Assembly: GCA_965214585.1 (NCBI GenBank)
Contig: OZ243957.1
Coordinates: forward strand, 3,286,001-3,350,000
Direction: 5' to 3'
DNA: 64,000 bases
Source: JAHCHG01 sp965214585
GTDB taxonomy: Bacteria; Acidobacteriota; Blastocatellia; Pyrinomonadales; Pyrinomonadaceae
The notes under the pieces are model-generated. The model did no database searches. It had not been told where the DNA came from and saw nothing but the letters and a program-made list of their open reading frames with translations. Below, in pieces: positions 31,317 through 38,586 of the stretch; position 1 is the first letter of the stretch; each line of letters opens with the position of its first letter. Both the position numbers and the translations under genes were made by a program.

Positions 31317-32006
31317 ATGAATAAAATCAGAATCGTTAATTTTATAATTTTGCTGCTTTGTCTTTTTACGGTGAATATTTACGGACAAAGAAAAGAAATT
31401 TCGGCGGAACAATTCACGGATTTGAAAGATAAAGCCACTAAAAAAACAGGCAAAACTTCTCATCGTGTAATCAACGAAAGACTTCTTTATACCACCGACG
31501 GAAAAAAAATCCAACAACTTGAGAATATCTCGACGGAATTTTTGCCGACAGGTCGAACGAGAACAATCAGCAAGGTCATAAATTATGAAATAAATCGCTC
31601 TGTTGACCAAGAATATATAACAATTGATAAAGTTACTTTTAGGCGCGTTGACGGCGGAGAATGGAGGATTTTTGACGAAAAAAAGATAACAAGACCAAAC
31701 AAAAATTTTGAAATCGAGCAGAAAAGCAGAAAATATTATTTGACCGAAAATGTTAATTTTGAAAGTCAGACCTTAGATTTGATCGAGTTTGAGGAAGAAT
31801 ATATTTCAAAATTTACAAATCCGAGAACGGGGAAAATTATAGAAACCGAACTTCACCAGATTTGGAAATTTTGGATCGGCAAAGACAGGTTGATGTTGAG
31901 AGGTGAATTAATAAGCGAGAAATCCAGCCCGAAAATGCTTGCCGTTCGCGGCGTTTGGAATTACGAATATGATCCGAATATCAAGATCGAAGCACCGATA
32001 AAATAA
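31317..32006 (+). CDS. Exported protein of unknown function
   Basis: 229 residues from ATG 31317, with GGAGG at 31300-31304; the frame is open from 31269, but the signal peptide begins at 31317. The signal sequence is about 5-22 ('RIVNFIILLLCLFTVNIYG'), and the mature part is rich in beta strands and charged residues ('SHRVINERLLYTTDGKKIQQLENISTEFLPTGRTRTISKVIN', 'TEFHQIWKFWI'-like). No domain recognised. It lies between the UPF0175 gene and nadC; 5 bp separate it from nadC, so it may be cotranscribed. Confidence 0.65.
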   Translation: MNKIRIVNFIILLLCLFTVNIYGQRKEISAEQFTDLKDKATKKTGKTSHRVINERLLYTTDGKKIQQLENISTEFLPTGRTRTISKVINYEINRSVDQEYITIDKVTFRRVDGGEWRIFDEKKITRPNKNFEIEQKSRKYYLTENVNFESQTLDLIEFEEEYISKFTNPRTGKIIETELHQIWKFWIGKDRLMLRGELISEKSSPKMLAVRGVWNYEYDPNIKIEAPIK

Positions 32007-32011
32007 AATTT

Positions 32012-32869
32012 ATGAATATTTTAGATAACAGTGATATTCTCGTTTCGATTGGCGAATTTTTAGCCGAAGACATCGGGCGCGGCGATATTACGACAAATTC
32101 AACCGTGCCGCGAAATGTGCGCGGAATGGGAAGTTTTCTGGCGAAAGAAGATTTGGTCGTCTGCGGTTTGGAAGTTGCGGAAGCGGTTTTTGCACATCTT
32201 GACGCGGAAATCGCCGATATTGATGCTTCGGTTTCGGACGGCGATGAAGTTCAAACGGGGAAAATTTTTGCGACGCTTAAAGGTTACGCGGACGTTTTGC
32301 TGACGGGCGAAAGAGTTGCGCTGAATTTGCTGCAAAGATTAAGCGGCGTGGCGACTTTGACGAGAAAATATGTCAAAGCCGTCGAAGGAACGAACGCGCA
32401 GATTATTGACACGCGCAAAACTACGCCCGGACTTCGTATGCTTGAAAAATACGCCGTGACCGTCGGCGGCGCGAAAAATCATCGTTACGGTTTGGATGAC
32501 GGCGTTTTAATAAAAGACAATCACATTGAACTCGCCGGCGGAATCACGGAAGCGATAACGTGGGCGAAAAAATCAGTCGGACATCTGCACAAAATCGAAG
32601 TTGAAATATCGAATTGGGCGCAGCTTAGAGAAGCGATTATGGCGGGCGCGGATATTGTTCTGCTCGATAATCAAACGCCGGAAGAAACGGCGAAATTGGT
32701 TGAAATGGCGCGAAACTTGAATCCCGCCGTTCTGCTCGAAGCGTCGGGCGGAATGAATCTGGAAACCGTTCGCGGTTTTGCCGAAGCCGGAGTTGATTTA
32801 ATTTCCGTCGGACGCTTGACGCATTCGGCTGAGGCGGTTGATATTTCGTTTAAGATTAAGACGCTTTAA
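32012..32869 (+). CDS. nadC: Nicotinate-nucleotide pyrophosphorylase (carboxylating) NadC
   Basis: 285 residues. 'EDIGRGDITTNSTVP' near the N terminus, 'GERVALNLLQRLSGVATLTRKYV', 'IDTRKTTPGLRMLEKYAVTVGGAKNHRYGLDDGVLIKDNHI' (active site) and 'EASGGMNLETVRGFAEAGVDLISVGRLTHS' match NadC along its length. It makes nicotinate mononucleotide from quinolinate and PRPP in NAD synthesis. No nadA or nadB in the window. Confidence 0.96.
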   Translation: MNILDNSDILVSIGEFLAEDIGRGDITTNSTVPRNVRGMGSFLAKEDLVVCGLEVAEAVFAHLDAEIADIDASVSDGDEVQTGKIFATLKGYADVLLTGERVALNLLQRLSGVATLTRKYVKAVEGTNAQIIDTRKTTPGLRMLEKYAVTVGGAKNHRYGLDDGVLIKDNHIELAGGITEAITWAKKSVGHLHKIEVEISNWAQLREAIMAGADIVLLDNQTPEETAKLVEMARNLNPAVLLEASGGMNLETVRGFAEAGVDLISVGRLTHSAEAVDISFKIKTL

Positions 32870-32885
32870 CTACATAAAATTTTTT

Positions 32886-33050
32886 GCCCGCAAATCGGCG
32901 CGGAAAAATAAAAAGAATTTAACAGGTATAAAAAAGATAAATGGGATGAAAAATTTGATTAAAACTCAAACTTCAAAAAATCTAAAAATCCCTTTCCATC
33001 TCCTTTATCCCTGTTAAATTCTTCCTCTTGTATTCGAGCAATTTGCGGGC
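32886..33050. repeat. Inverted repeat element between nadC and the DUF1499 gene
   Basis: GCCCGCAAAT at 32886-32895 is the exact inverse of 33041-33050, and GAATTTAACAGG at 32915-32926 is the exact inverse of 33010-33021. Degenerate GATAAA/GGGATG words extend the inner arm. The 200-bp gap contains no gene. Confidence 0.7.
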
Positions 33051-33070
33051 GAATTTCTTCGGAAAAACTA

Positions 33071-33505
33071 TTGATTAAGAAAATCATCATCGGAATTTTG
33101 ATCGCGGCGGCTTTGTTGACTGTCGTTTTGACCGTTACCAGAAGTATGTATCCAACCAACATAGCCGAAACGAGCGAAAATGCGGAACTGAAAACGCGCC
33201 GGTATCAAACAGATTTATCGGCGGCGAGCGAAGCCGTCAAGAAAATTATTCCGACGCTTTCGAGTTGGGGACTCAAATGGAAATTAACCGAAAGCGAAAC
33301 CCGAAACGATTCGGCAATTATCAAGGCGGAAGTTCCCGTCGTAATGTTTACGGACGATCTGGAAGTAAAACTCGTGCAAAAAGAAAATGAAGTAATTGTC
33401 AATGTTCGTTCAGCTTCGAGAATCGGCAAAAGCGATTTCGGCGAAAATGCCCGGCATATTCGGAAATTTTTAAGTGCTTTGGATGAGAAAATCGGAGGAC
33501 AATAA
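33071..33505 (+). CDS. DUF1499 family membrane-anchored protein
   Basis: 144 residues from a TTG start. One membrane segment at about 4-22 ('IIIGILIAAALLTVVLTV') is followed by a soluble domain: 'YQTDLSAASEAVKKIIPTLSSWGLKWKLTES', 'VVMFTDDLEVKLVQKENEVIVNVRSASRIGKSDFGENARHIRKFLSAL'. The closing 'RSASRIGKSDFGENARHIRKF' is the DUF1499 hallmark. Function unknown in the family. Convergent with the CPBP protease gene. Confidence 0.8.
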   Translation: MIKKIIIGILIAAALLTVVLTVTRSMYPTNIAETSENAELKTRRYQTDLSAASEAVKKIIPTLSSWGLKWKLTESETRNDSAIIKAEVPVVMFTDDLEVKLVQKENEVIVNVRSASRIGKSDFGENARHIRKFLSALDEKIGGQ

Positions 33506-33528
33506 TTCTACCTTTACAAAAAAAATTA

Positions 33529-34467
33529 TTAAGTTTTCAACTCTTTTTCAGCAGGAATTTCTCTGCTTGTCAGCGCAAGCATTTCGTCTGTCGGTTTGAA
33601 AACCGGCAAATACCAAATCAGCAAAGTAAAAATAACAAGAGCGATTGTGCAGGCGATTCCGCCTTCGATGCCGTAATTTTCGCCGGTCAGCCAAACGGGA
33701 CCGCGATCAAATTCGGTTAAAAACGGCGCGGTTGTAATTTCGGTAATTCCGCTGACTTCGATGCCGAAAAACCAGCCCTGCATCCAGTTCCACATAAAAT
33801 GCAGACCGAATGCGAGCCACAAAGTGCGCGTCTTTAGATATGCGAAACTAAACCAGATTCCCGCAAGCAGAGTGTTTGCGGTGGAAATCCACGTCGAGCC
33901 TTGATTTCCCAAGTGAACGAGAGCGAAAAAAAGTGAAGTCAGAGCGATGGCGAACCAAGCGAGATTGGCACGCGCAAAAGTTTGCAGCATATAGCCGCGA
34001 AAAAACGCTTCTTCAAACGCCGCGCCGACCAGAAATATTGCGAAAGAAACGGCGAGGGAAAGCAGAATCGCCGATTGTCCGGCGGATTGATTGATCTGAA
34101 AACGCAAACCGCCGAAACTCGCCGCAATTAAAACGGCAATTGAAACAGCCGCCGCGCCAAAAATTAAACCTGAAAACAAATCCTTAAACCAGTTTTTTGT
34201 AAACCAACAGCCGAGAGCGCGAAACGGCAAATCTTCCAGATATTTTCCGCACAACCAGCCGAGCAGAATCGCCAAAACAAGCGGAATCAAACTTTCAACA
34301 AGCTGCGCCGAAAGATTTGTCGGAGCATAACCGATTGGCAGATTCAGCAAAATCAGATTAAGAGTTTGGCTGAAAAATCCCCAAAAGAAGATCATCAGAA
34401 AAAGAAAAAGTGCGAACCGCCAGCCGCTTCTTAATCTGCCGAATTGATTAAAAAATAATTCGTTCAT
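33529..34467 (-). CDS. CPBP family intramembrane glutamic protease
   Basis: 312 residues with about eight membrane segments. The CPBP (Abi/CAAX) motifs are present in order: 'EEAFFRGYML' (paired glutamates and Arg), 'FALVHLGNQG' (His) and 'FGLHFMWNW' (His and Asn). Such enzymes cleave substrates within the membrane; bacterial roles are varied and mostly unknown. An intergenic region of about 800 bp lies upstream of its start. Confidence 0.88.
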   Translation of the reverse strand: MNELFFNQFGRLRSGWRFALFLFLMIFFWGFFSQTLNLILLNLPIGYAPTNLSAQLVESLIPLVLAILLGWLCGKYLEDLPFRALGCWFTKNWFKDLFSGLIFGAAAVSIAVLIAASFGGLRFQINQSAGQSAILLSLAVSFAIFLVGAAFEEAFFRGYMLQTFARANLAWFAIALTSLFFALVHLGNQGSTWISTANTLLAGIWFSFAYLKTRTLWLAFGLHFMWNWMQGWFFGIEVSGITEITTAPFLTEFDRGPVWLTGENYGIEGGIACTIALVIFTLLIWYLPVFKPTDEMLALTSREIPAEKELKT

Positions 34468-34634
34468 CGGTTTTGAATTTTACCCGAACATTCGGGAAAA
34501 TTCTACGGATAAACTCTAATTTTGATTTCGGATCGTTTTATTTTTTTCCGAAATATGGAACTTTATCCAAAAAATCGGAAAAAAATGTGAATTTTAATTT
34601 CGGCTTTGCAAAATATTCCTATTAATTCCTGCAT

Positions 34635-34669
34635 TTTTTATGAATTATCAAGGCGTTTTTATGAATTAT
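34635..34669. repeat. Phased direct repeats in the CPBP / Fis-type intergenic region
   Basis: TTTTTATGAATTAT occurs at 34635-34648 and 34656-34669, exactly 21 bp apart (two helical turns), with a further degenerate copy after it. It lies about 180 bp upstream of the minus-strand CPBP gene start. It might be a regulator site; no known box matches. The rest of 34468-35082 shows no gene I can support. Confidence 0.4.
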
Positions 34670-35082
34670 ACTGAATTTTATGTGAATTTTTATGATTATG
34701 AATTTATGGTAAATTGTTCAAACATAAGCATTTAATTCAATTCATCAAAACGTCCGCTAAATTTGCGGAACTTCTTTTGCTCATCTTAAAAAAGTATTTT
34801 AAATCAAGTTTTTGTAAAGTAGATTGAATAGCAAAGTAATTTCGGGAAACTCGAATTTTCGATAAATCGAGGAAAAAGTATAAAAATCTTTTTTCCGGCT
34901 GCAATAAATTTATTGTTAATCGGCTAAAGTTTGCGCCGAAAATTTAGATTTAGCAAAGCGGCTGAACGACTGGAATTATTTCTTAAATTAAAGCCGAACG
35001 GTGAGAGAAAAAGCAGATTCAAAAACTGATCCGAAAATATAAGGAAATTGAAGAAAATTAAGTTCAATGCAGGGAAATTAAT

Positions 35083-35257
35083 GAGGCTGTTTAAAAATCG
35101 TAACGCCGGCATCTTGCCGGCAGTGTGGTTGGCATCTTGCCGACGCTTTGATTAAAAAGCGCAATTTTGCGCTTTTTAATCAAGAATATGGCGGCTGGAA
35201 GCCACCAAGACAGCCGGCTGGAAGCCGGCGTTACGCTTTGGTTTTTGAAACAGCCTC
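35083..35257. mobile_element. MITE-like palindromic element, copy 1
   Basis: Perfect 10-bp terminal inverted repeats: GAGGCTGTTT at 35083-35092 and its inverse at 35248-35257. Inside, palindromic modules of the GCCGGC-type ('GGCATCTTGCC', 'GGCTGGAAGCC') alternate. A perfect 15-bp-stem hairpin sits at 35150-35181, centred on GCAATTTTGC. No coding capacity. Related copies at 36257 and 54090. Confidence 0.75.
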
Positions 35258-35293
35258 TAAGGAGTAAATTTTGAAATAAGGAAGAAAAGGGTT

Positions 35294-35632
35294 ATGCAGA
35301 CAAACGAAATAGAAATGAGCAGTTCGGAATTATCAGACAAATCGGAGGAAAATTTTATGTCAATCGGTGAAGCGTTTATTTCTCTAATGAAAGCCGTTTC
35401 GGTTTTGCAATCGTTAAACAAAGGCGAAGAAAGGGAAATTCTGGAAAAATCCAATATCGAGATTCCCGTTGAAGGTCTGGATTTTTACAAAACGACAAAG
35501 CGTTTCGAGATAAATCTGATAATGCAGGCACTTCAAATCACAAAAGGTCATCAGACAAAAGCGGCGAAATTACTGAAACTCAATGTTTCTACGTTAAACG
35601 CGATAATCAAAAGGCATAATATAGATTGCTAA
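35294..35632 (+). CDS. Small Fis-type helix-turn-helix protein
   Basis: 112 residues. The C-terminal 45 residues ('RFEINLIMQALQITKGHQTKAAKLLKLNVSTLNAIIKRHNI') form a Fis/NtrC-type HTH, with the 'QTKAAKLLKLNVSTLNAII' helix pair. The N-terminal 65 residues are acidic and Ser/Glu-rich with no motif. It could bind DNA as a dimer, as stand-alone Fis-like proteins do; the target is unknown. It lies just downstream of a MITE-like element, which may carry or displace its promoter. Confidence 0.75.
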   Translation: MQTNEIEMSSSELSDKSEENFMSIGEAFISLMKAVSVLQSLNKGEEREILEKSNIEIPVEGLDFYKTTKRFEINLIMQALQITKGHQTKAAKLLKLNVSTLNAIIKRHNIDC

Positions 35633-35830
35633 AAGATTTGATTTTTAAGATTTTAGATATTTCGGCAAGCAGTCGGACGTTTTCCCGAAAAAAATCACGA
35701 GTCAGTTGGGCGGATTTTTTGAACGGACGAACAAACTCGATAAAGCAAAAGTTTAGGAACGGCTTAGAGAGAGTTTTTATAAAGTATCAAAACAACAAGA
35801 AAAATCAAATAATTTCAAGGAAGAATTTTT

Positions 35831-36202
35831 ATGTCATTCTACAACGGAATAATCACATCGAAATTAAAAGAAACAAAAGACTTTTATACAAAAATACTAA
35901 AATTTTCGGTCAAGTTTGAAAACGATTGGTTTATATTGTTGGAAAAAGACGGACGCGAATTGGCGTTTATGCTGCCGAATCTGGAATTTCAGCACGAGAT
36001 TTTTCAAGGCGAATTGGGCGGCAGAGGAATTTGGATTGCAATGGAATGTGAAAATTTGGAAGCGGAATACGAAAGGATAAAAGATTCGGGCGTTGAAATC
36101 GTCGTTGATCTGCGGACGGAAGATTGGGGCGAAACTCATTTTTCAATCGTTGATCCGAATGGCATCGGAATTGATTTTGTCCGCTATCAGCCGAACGGAT
36201 AA
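35831..36202 (+). CDS. VOC (glyoxalase/bleomycin-resistance fold) protein
   Basis: 123 residues covering one vicinal-oxygen-chelate module pair. 'GIITSKLKETKDFYTKILKFSVKFENDWFILLEKDGRELAFMLPN' and 'LEAEYERIKDSGVEIVVDLRTEDWGETHFSIVDPNGIGIDFVRY' match VOC spacing, ending in the D-P-x-G-x-x-x-x-F segment. Metal ligands typical of glyoxalase I are not all present, so a specific enzyme name is not justified. A ribosome site (AAGGAAG) precedes the ATG. Single gene. Confidence 0.85.
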   Translation: MSFYNGIITSKLKETKDFYTKILKFSVKFENDWFILLEKDGRELAFMLPNLEFQHEIFQGELGGRGIWIAMECENLEAEYERIKDSGVEIVVDLRTEDWGETHFSIVDPNGIGIDFVRYQPNG

Positions 36203-36256
36203 ATTCGGAAAACAATGAAAATAAACGGATGCTTGCCGGAAGCCGAAGAACCACTA

Positions 36257-36353
36257 AGAAGCTGTTAGGCAATTGTATCGCAGGCTTCCAGCCGGCTGTC
36301 TTGGCGGCAAGATGCCGGCGTTACGTTATTTTTTGAGTTTTCAAACAGCTTCT
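36257..36353. mobile_element. MITE-like palindromic element, copy 2
   Basis: GAAGCTGTT at 36258-36266 and AAACAGCTTC at 36343-36352 are terminal inverted repeats. Both ends are flanked by CTAAG-like sequence, a possible short target duplication. The interior carries 'GGCTTCCAGCCGGCTGTCTTGG' modules, split here as GGCTTCCAGCC and GGCAAGATGCC. It is shorter than copies 1 and 3 (about 97 bp). Confidence 0.7.
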
Positions 36354-36443
36354 AAGGAAATTTTCGGTCAATACAACCTTAATTTTAGGTCATATCTCAA
36401 AGTATATATTGGAGATAATTATTAATAATTAAGGGAGAAATTT

Positions 36444-37193
36444 ATGTTAAATAAAATAAAATTGTCGTTCTATGCTTGTTGTTTCGCTTTTTTGCTTTTG
36501 TGCATTCTGCAATCAAATGCTTACTCTCAAAGTAATGTGATTGAATTGGATTATAATTTTCGCGCCAATTTGCAAGGGTGGTCGGGAGGTTTTGCAGATT
36601 ATTCAACTTTGAACGACCCGAAGATTCTTAATTTTGATAAAAGGCTGCGTTATATTCCCCGCAAAGCAACCCGCGTTCCGATTCGCGGATTTATGATTCA
36701 GGGGCGTAACATCTCCGACGATCTATTTATGTTTCTAAAACGCCGTCTTACTTCCAAGGACGGAATCGTTGCAGGGCAAACTTACAGGCTTCATTTTACC
36801 GTAGAATTTGCTTCAAATGCGGCTGAAGGTTGTGCCGGAATCGGCGGTTCGCCGGGAAACGACGTGTATTTAAAAACAGGGGCTGCTCCGATTGAGCCGA
36901 TTCCGACATTACAATCTGATGGAACTTCTATCAGATTAAATGTTGACATAGGAAATCAAAACAACAGCGGTCCTGCCGCTTCGATAGCCGGAGATATTTC
37001 CAACGGAATTCCCTGCGAAAATGCTCTTCCGGTATTTCCATACGTCATTACCCAACGCTCGCACACTCACATTGTAAATGTAACTGCCAATAATGCGGGA
37101 GAATTATGGCTTTTGATAGGAACTGATTCCGGTTTTGAAGGACTGACCAGACTTTATTACAAGAGAATCCAAGTTACGCTTACTCCTGTGTAA
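36444..37193 (+). CDS. Exported protein of unknown function
   Basis: 249 residues with a signal peptide (about 8-29, 'YACCFAFLLLCILQSNAYSQ') and GGGAGAAA before the ATG. The mature part looks like a beta-rich, carbohydrate-binding-like domain: 'ELDYNFRANLQGWSGGFADYS', 'TYRLHFTVEFASNAAEGCAGIGGSPGNDVYLKTGA', 'AGELWLLIGTDSGFEGLTRLYYKRIQVTLTP'. Two cysteines about 55 residues apart could form a disulfide. Similar proteins occur in several phyla without known role. Separate transcription unit between a MITE-like element and the VWA gene. Confidence 0.65.
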   Translation: MLNKIKLSFYACCFAFLLLCILQSNAYSQSNVIELDYNFRANLQGWSGGFADYSTLNDPKILNFDKRLRYIPRKATRVPIRGFMIQGRNISDDLFMFLKRRLTSKDGIVAGQTYRLHFTVEFASNAAEGCAGIGGSPGNDVYLKTGAAPIEPIPTLQSDGTSIRLNVDIGNQNNSGPAASIAGDISNGIPCENALPVFPYVITQRSHTHIVNVTANNAGELWLLIGTDSGFEGLTRLYYKRIQVTLTPV

Positions 37194-37325
37194 ATTCTTA
37201 ATTAACTCATTACTGATCGGCACGATATTTACACCTTTTAAGATTTTTAGAATATTTCTCGTGATATAAACACGAACGGACGCAAAAATAAAACAAGAAA
37301 AATTATTTTAAGGAAATCAACAATT

Positions 37326-38501
37326 ATGCGTGTTATTTACTTTTTGGCTCTAACTTTTGCACTCGTTTTCACTTCAAGCTGCGGTTCTGAACAACAAACG
37401 ACTGACGGCGGTTCTACGGATACGGCTGCGGTTGAAGATTCGATTTGCGAAACGACTTATCAGGAATTTGTCGCCAAATATCCCGTAAATTTCTCCGAGT
37501 GTCTGCCGAATGTCGAAGGTTCGCCGTGTCAAAAACCTTCGTCGGATTACGTGGACAGCTTTAAGGAATATCTGAATGTGCTGGTTTTGCTCGATTCGTC
37601 GGGTTCGATGGCACAAGAGGTTGCGGGCGGCAAAAAGATGGATATTGCCAAAAATGTGATCTCCGATTTTGTTCAGACGCTGCCCGAACGGACGAAGATC
37701 GGTCTCGTCGTTTACGGACACAAAGGCACGAACGAGCCTGCGGGAAAAAATGAATCGTGCAGCACGATTGAAACCGTTTATGATCTTTCGTCGCTCGACA
37801 AGGGGAAATTTACGTCGGCGGTCAAATCCTTTGATCCCGTCGGTTACACGCCGATTGACAAGGCGTTGCAGACTGCAAAAGGAAATTTGTCGAATTTCGG
37901 CGGCGAAACGAACAGCAATATAATTTATCTGGTTTCCGACGGCAAGGAAACGTGCGGCGGCAATCCCGTCGAAGTGGCGAAAAATCTGCACGAATCCGAC
38001 ATCCAAGCGGTTGTCAACATTATCGGTTTTGACGTGGACAACGAAGGGCAGCAGCAATTAAAACAAGCGGCGGAAGCAGGCGGCGGGAAATATTTCGATG
38101 TTCGCTCGGCGGATGAAATGAAAAAGGTCTTTAACGATTACAAAAAACAACTTGCCGAAATGACCGATTACCGCGATTGTCTGAATTCAAAACAATCAAA
38201 GGATTGGTTCGCCAAACACGCGGCAAGTTTTGATTATTTTAACTGTATGCGGAAAAAAAGAAATGTGGTTTGGGAAGGCGTGCGAAAAGAGAAAATGGAT
38301 TTACTGAAAGACGACTCCAAAAAACAATGTATCGGGTATATAGACAAACGCAATGACGCTTGGAAAGACGCGATTGATAAAAAGATTGACGAGGTTACAA
38401 ACCGTCTGGACAATGAAAAAGACGCTTCCGCCGAACAGATCGAAAAGGAGATTCAGGCAGTCGAAAAGGAACGCGAGCGTTTGATGAAAAAATCTCAATG
38501 A
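37326..38501 (+). CDS. VWA-domain lipoprotein with coiled-coil tail
   Basis: 391 residues. Lipoprotein signal with lipobox 'FTSSC' (Cys about 19). A von Willebrand A domain at about 85-275 carries the MIDAS metal site: 'DSSGSM', then 'GYTPID' (Thr), then 'SDGKETCGG' (Asp). A soluble helical region with three or four cysteines follows ('YRDCLNSKQSKDWF', 'YFNCMRKK', 'KKQCIGYIDK'). The C terminus is an acidic coiled coil ('EIQAVEKERERLMKKSQ'). It is probably a surface-anchored adhesion or scaffold protein. It lies 85 bp upstream of a Ser/Thr kinase gene, a likely partner. A decayed copy of its 3' end lies at 41443. Confidence 0.88.
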   Translation: MRVIYFLALTFALVFTSSCGSEQQTTDGGSTDTAAVEDSICETTYQEFVAKYPVNFSECLPNVEGSPCQKPSSDYVDSFKEYLNVLVLLDSSGSMAQEVAGGKKMDIAKNVISDFVQTLPERTKIGLVVYGHKGTNEPAGKNESCSTIETVYDLSSLDKGKFTSAVKSFDPVGYTPIDKALQTAKGNLSNFGGETNSNIIYLVSDGKETCGGNPVEVAKNLHESDIQAVVNIIGFDVDNEGQQQLKQAAEAGGGKYFDVRSADEMKKVFNDYKKQLAEMTDYRDCLNSKQSKDWFAKHAASFDYFNCMRKKRNVVWEGVRKEKMDLLKDDSKKQCIGYIDKRNDAWKDAIDKKIDEVTNRLDNEKDASAEQIEKEIQAVEKERERLMKKSQ

Positions 38502-38586
38502 TGAAGTAAACCGAGAAAAAATTACCTGAGCGAAATTAAATGTCATAAATTGATGATTTGCGGTGTTTTGATAATGAATAATCATT

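Noticed and set aside
35626..35919. 97-residue plus-strand frame between the Fis-type and VOC genes
   Set aside because: Overlaps the VOC gene by about 90 bp in another frame, is Lys/Asn-rich low complexity, and has no ribosome site.
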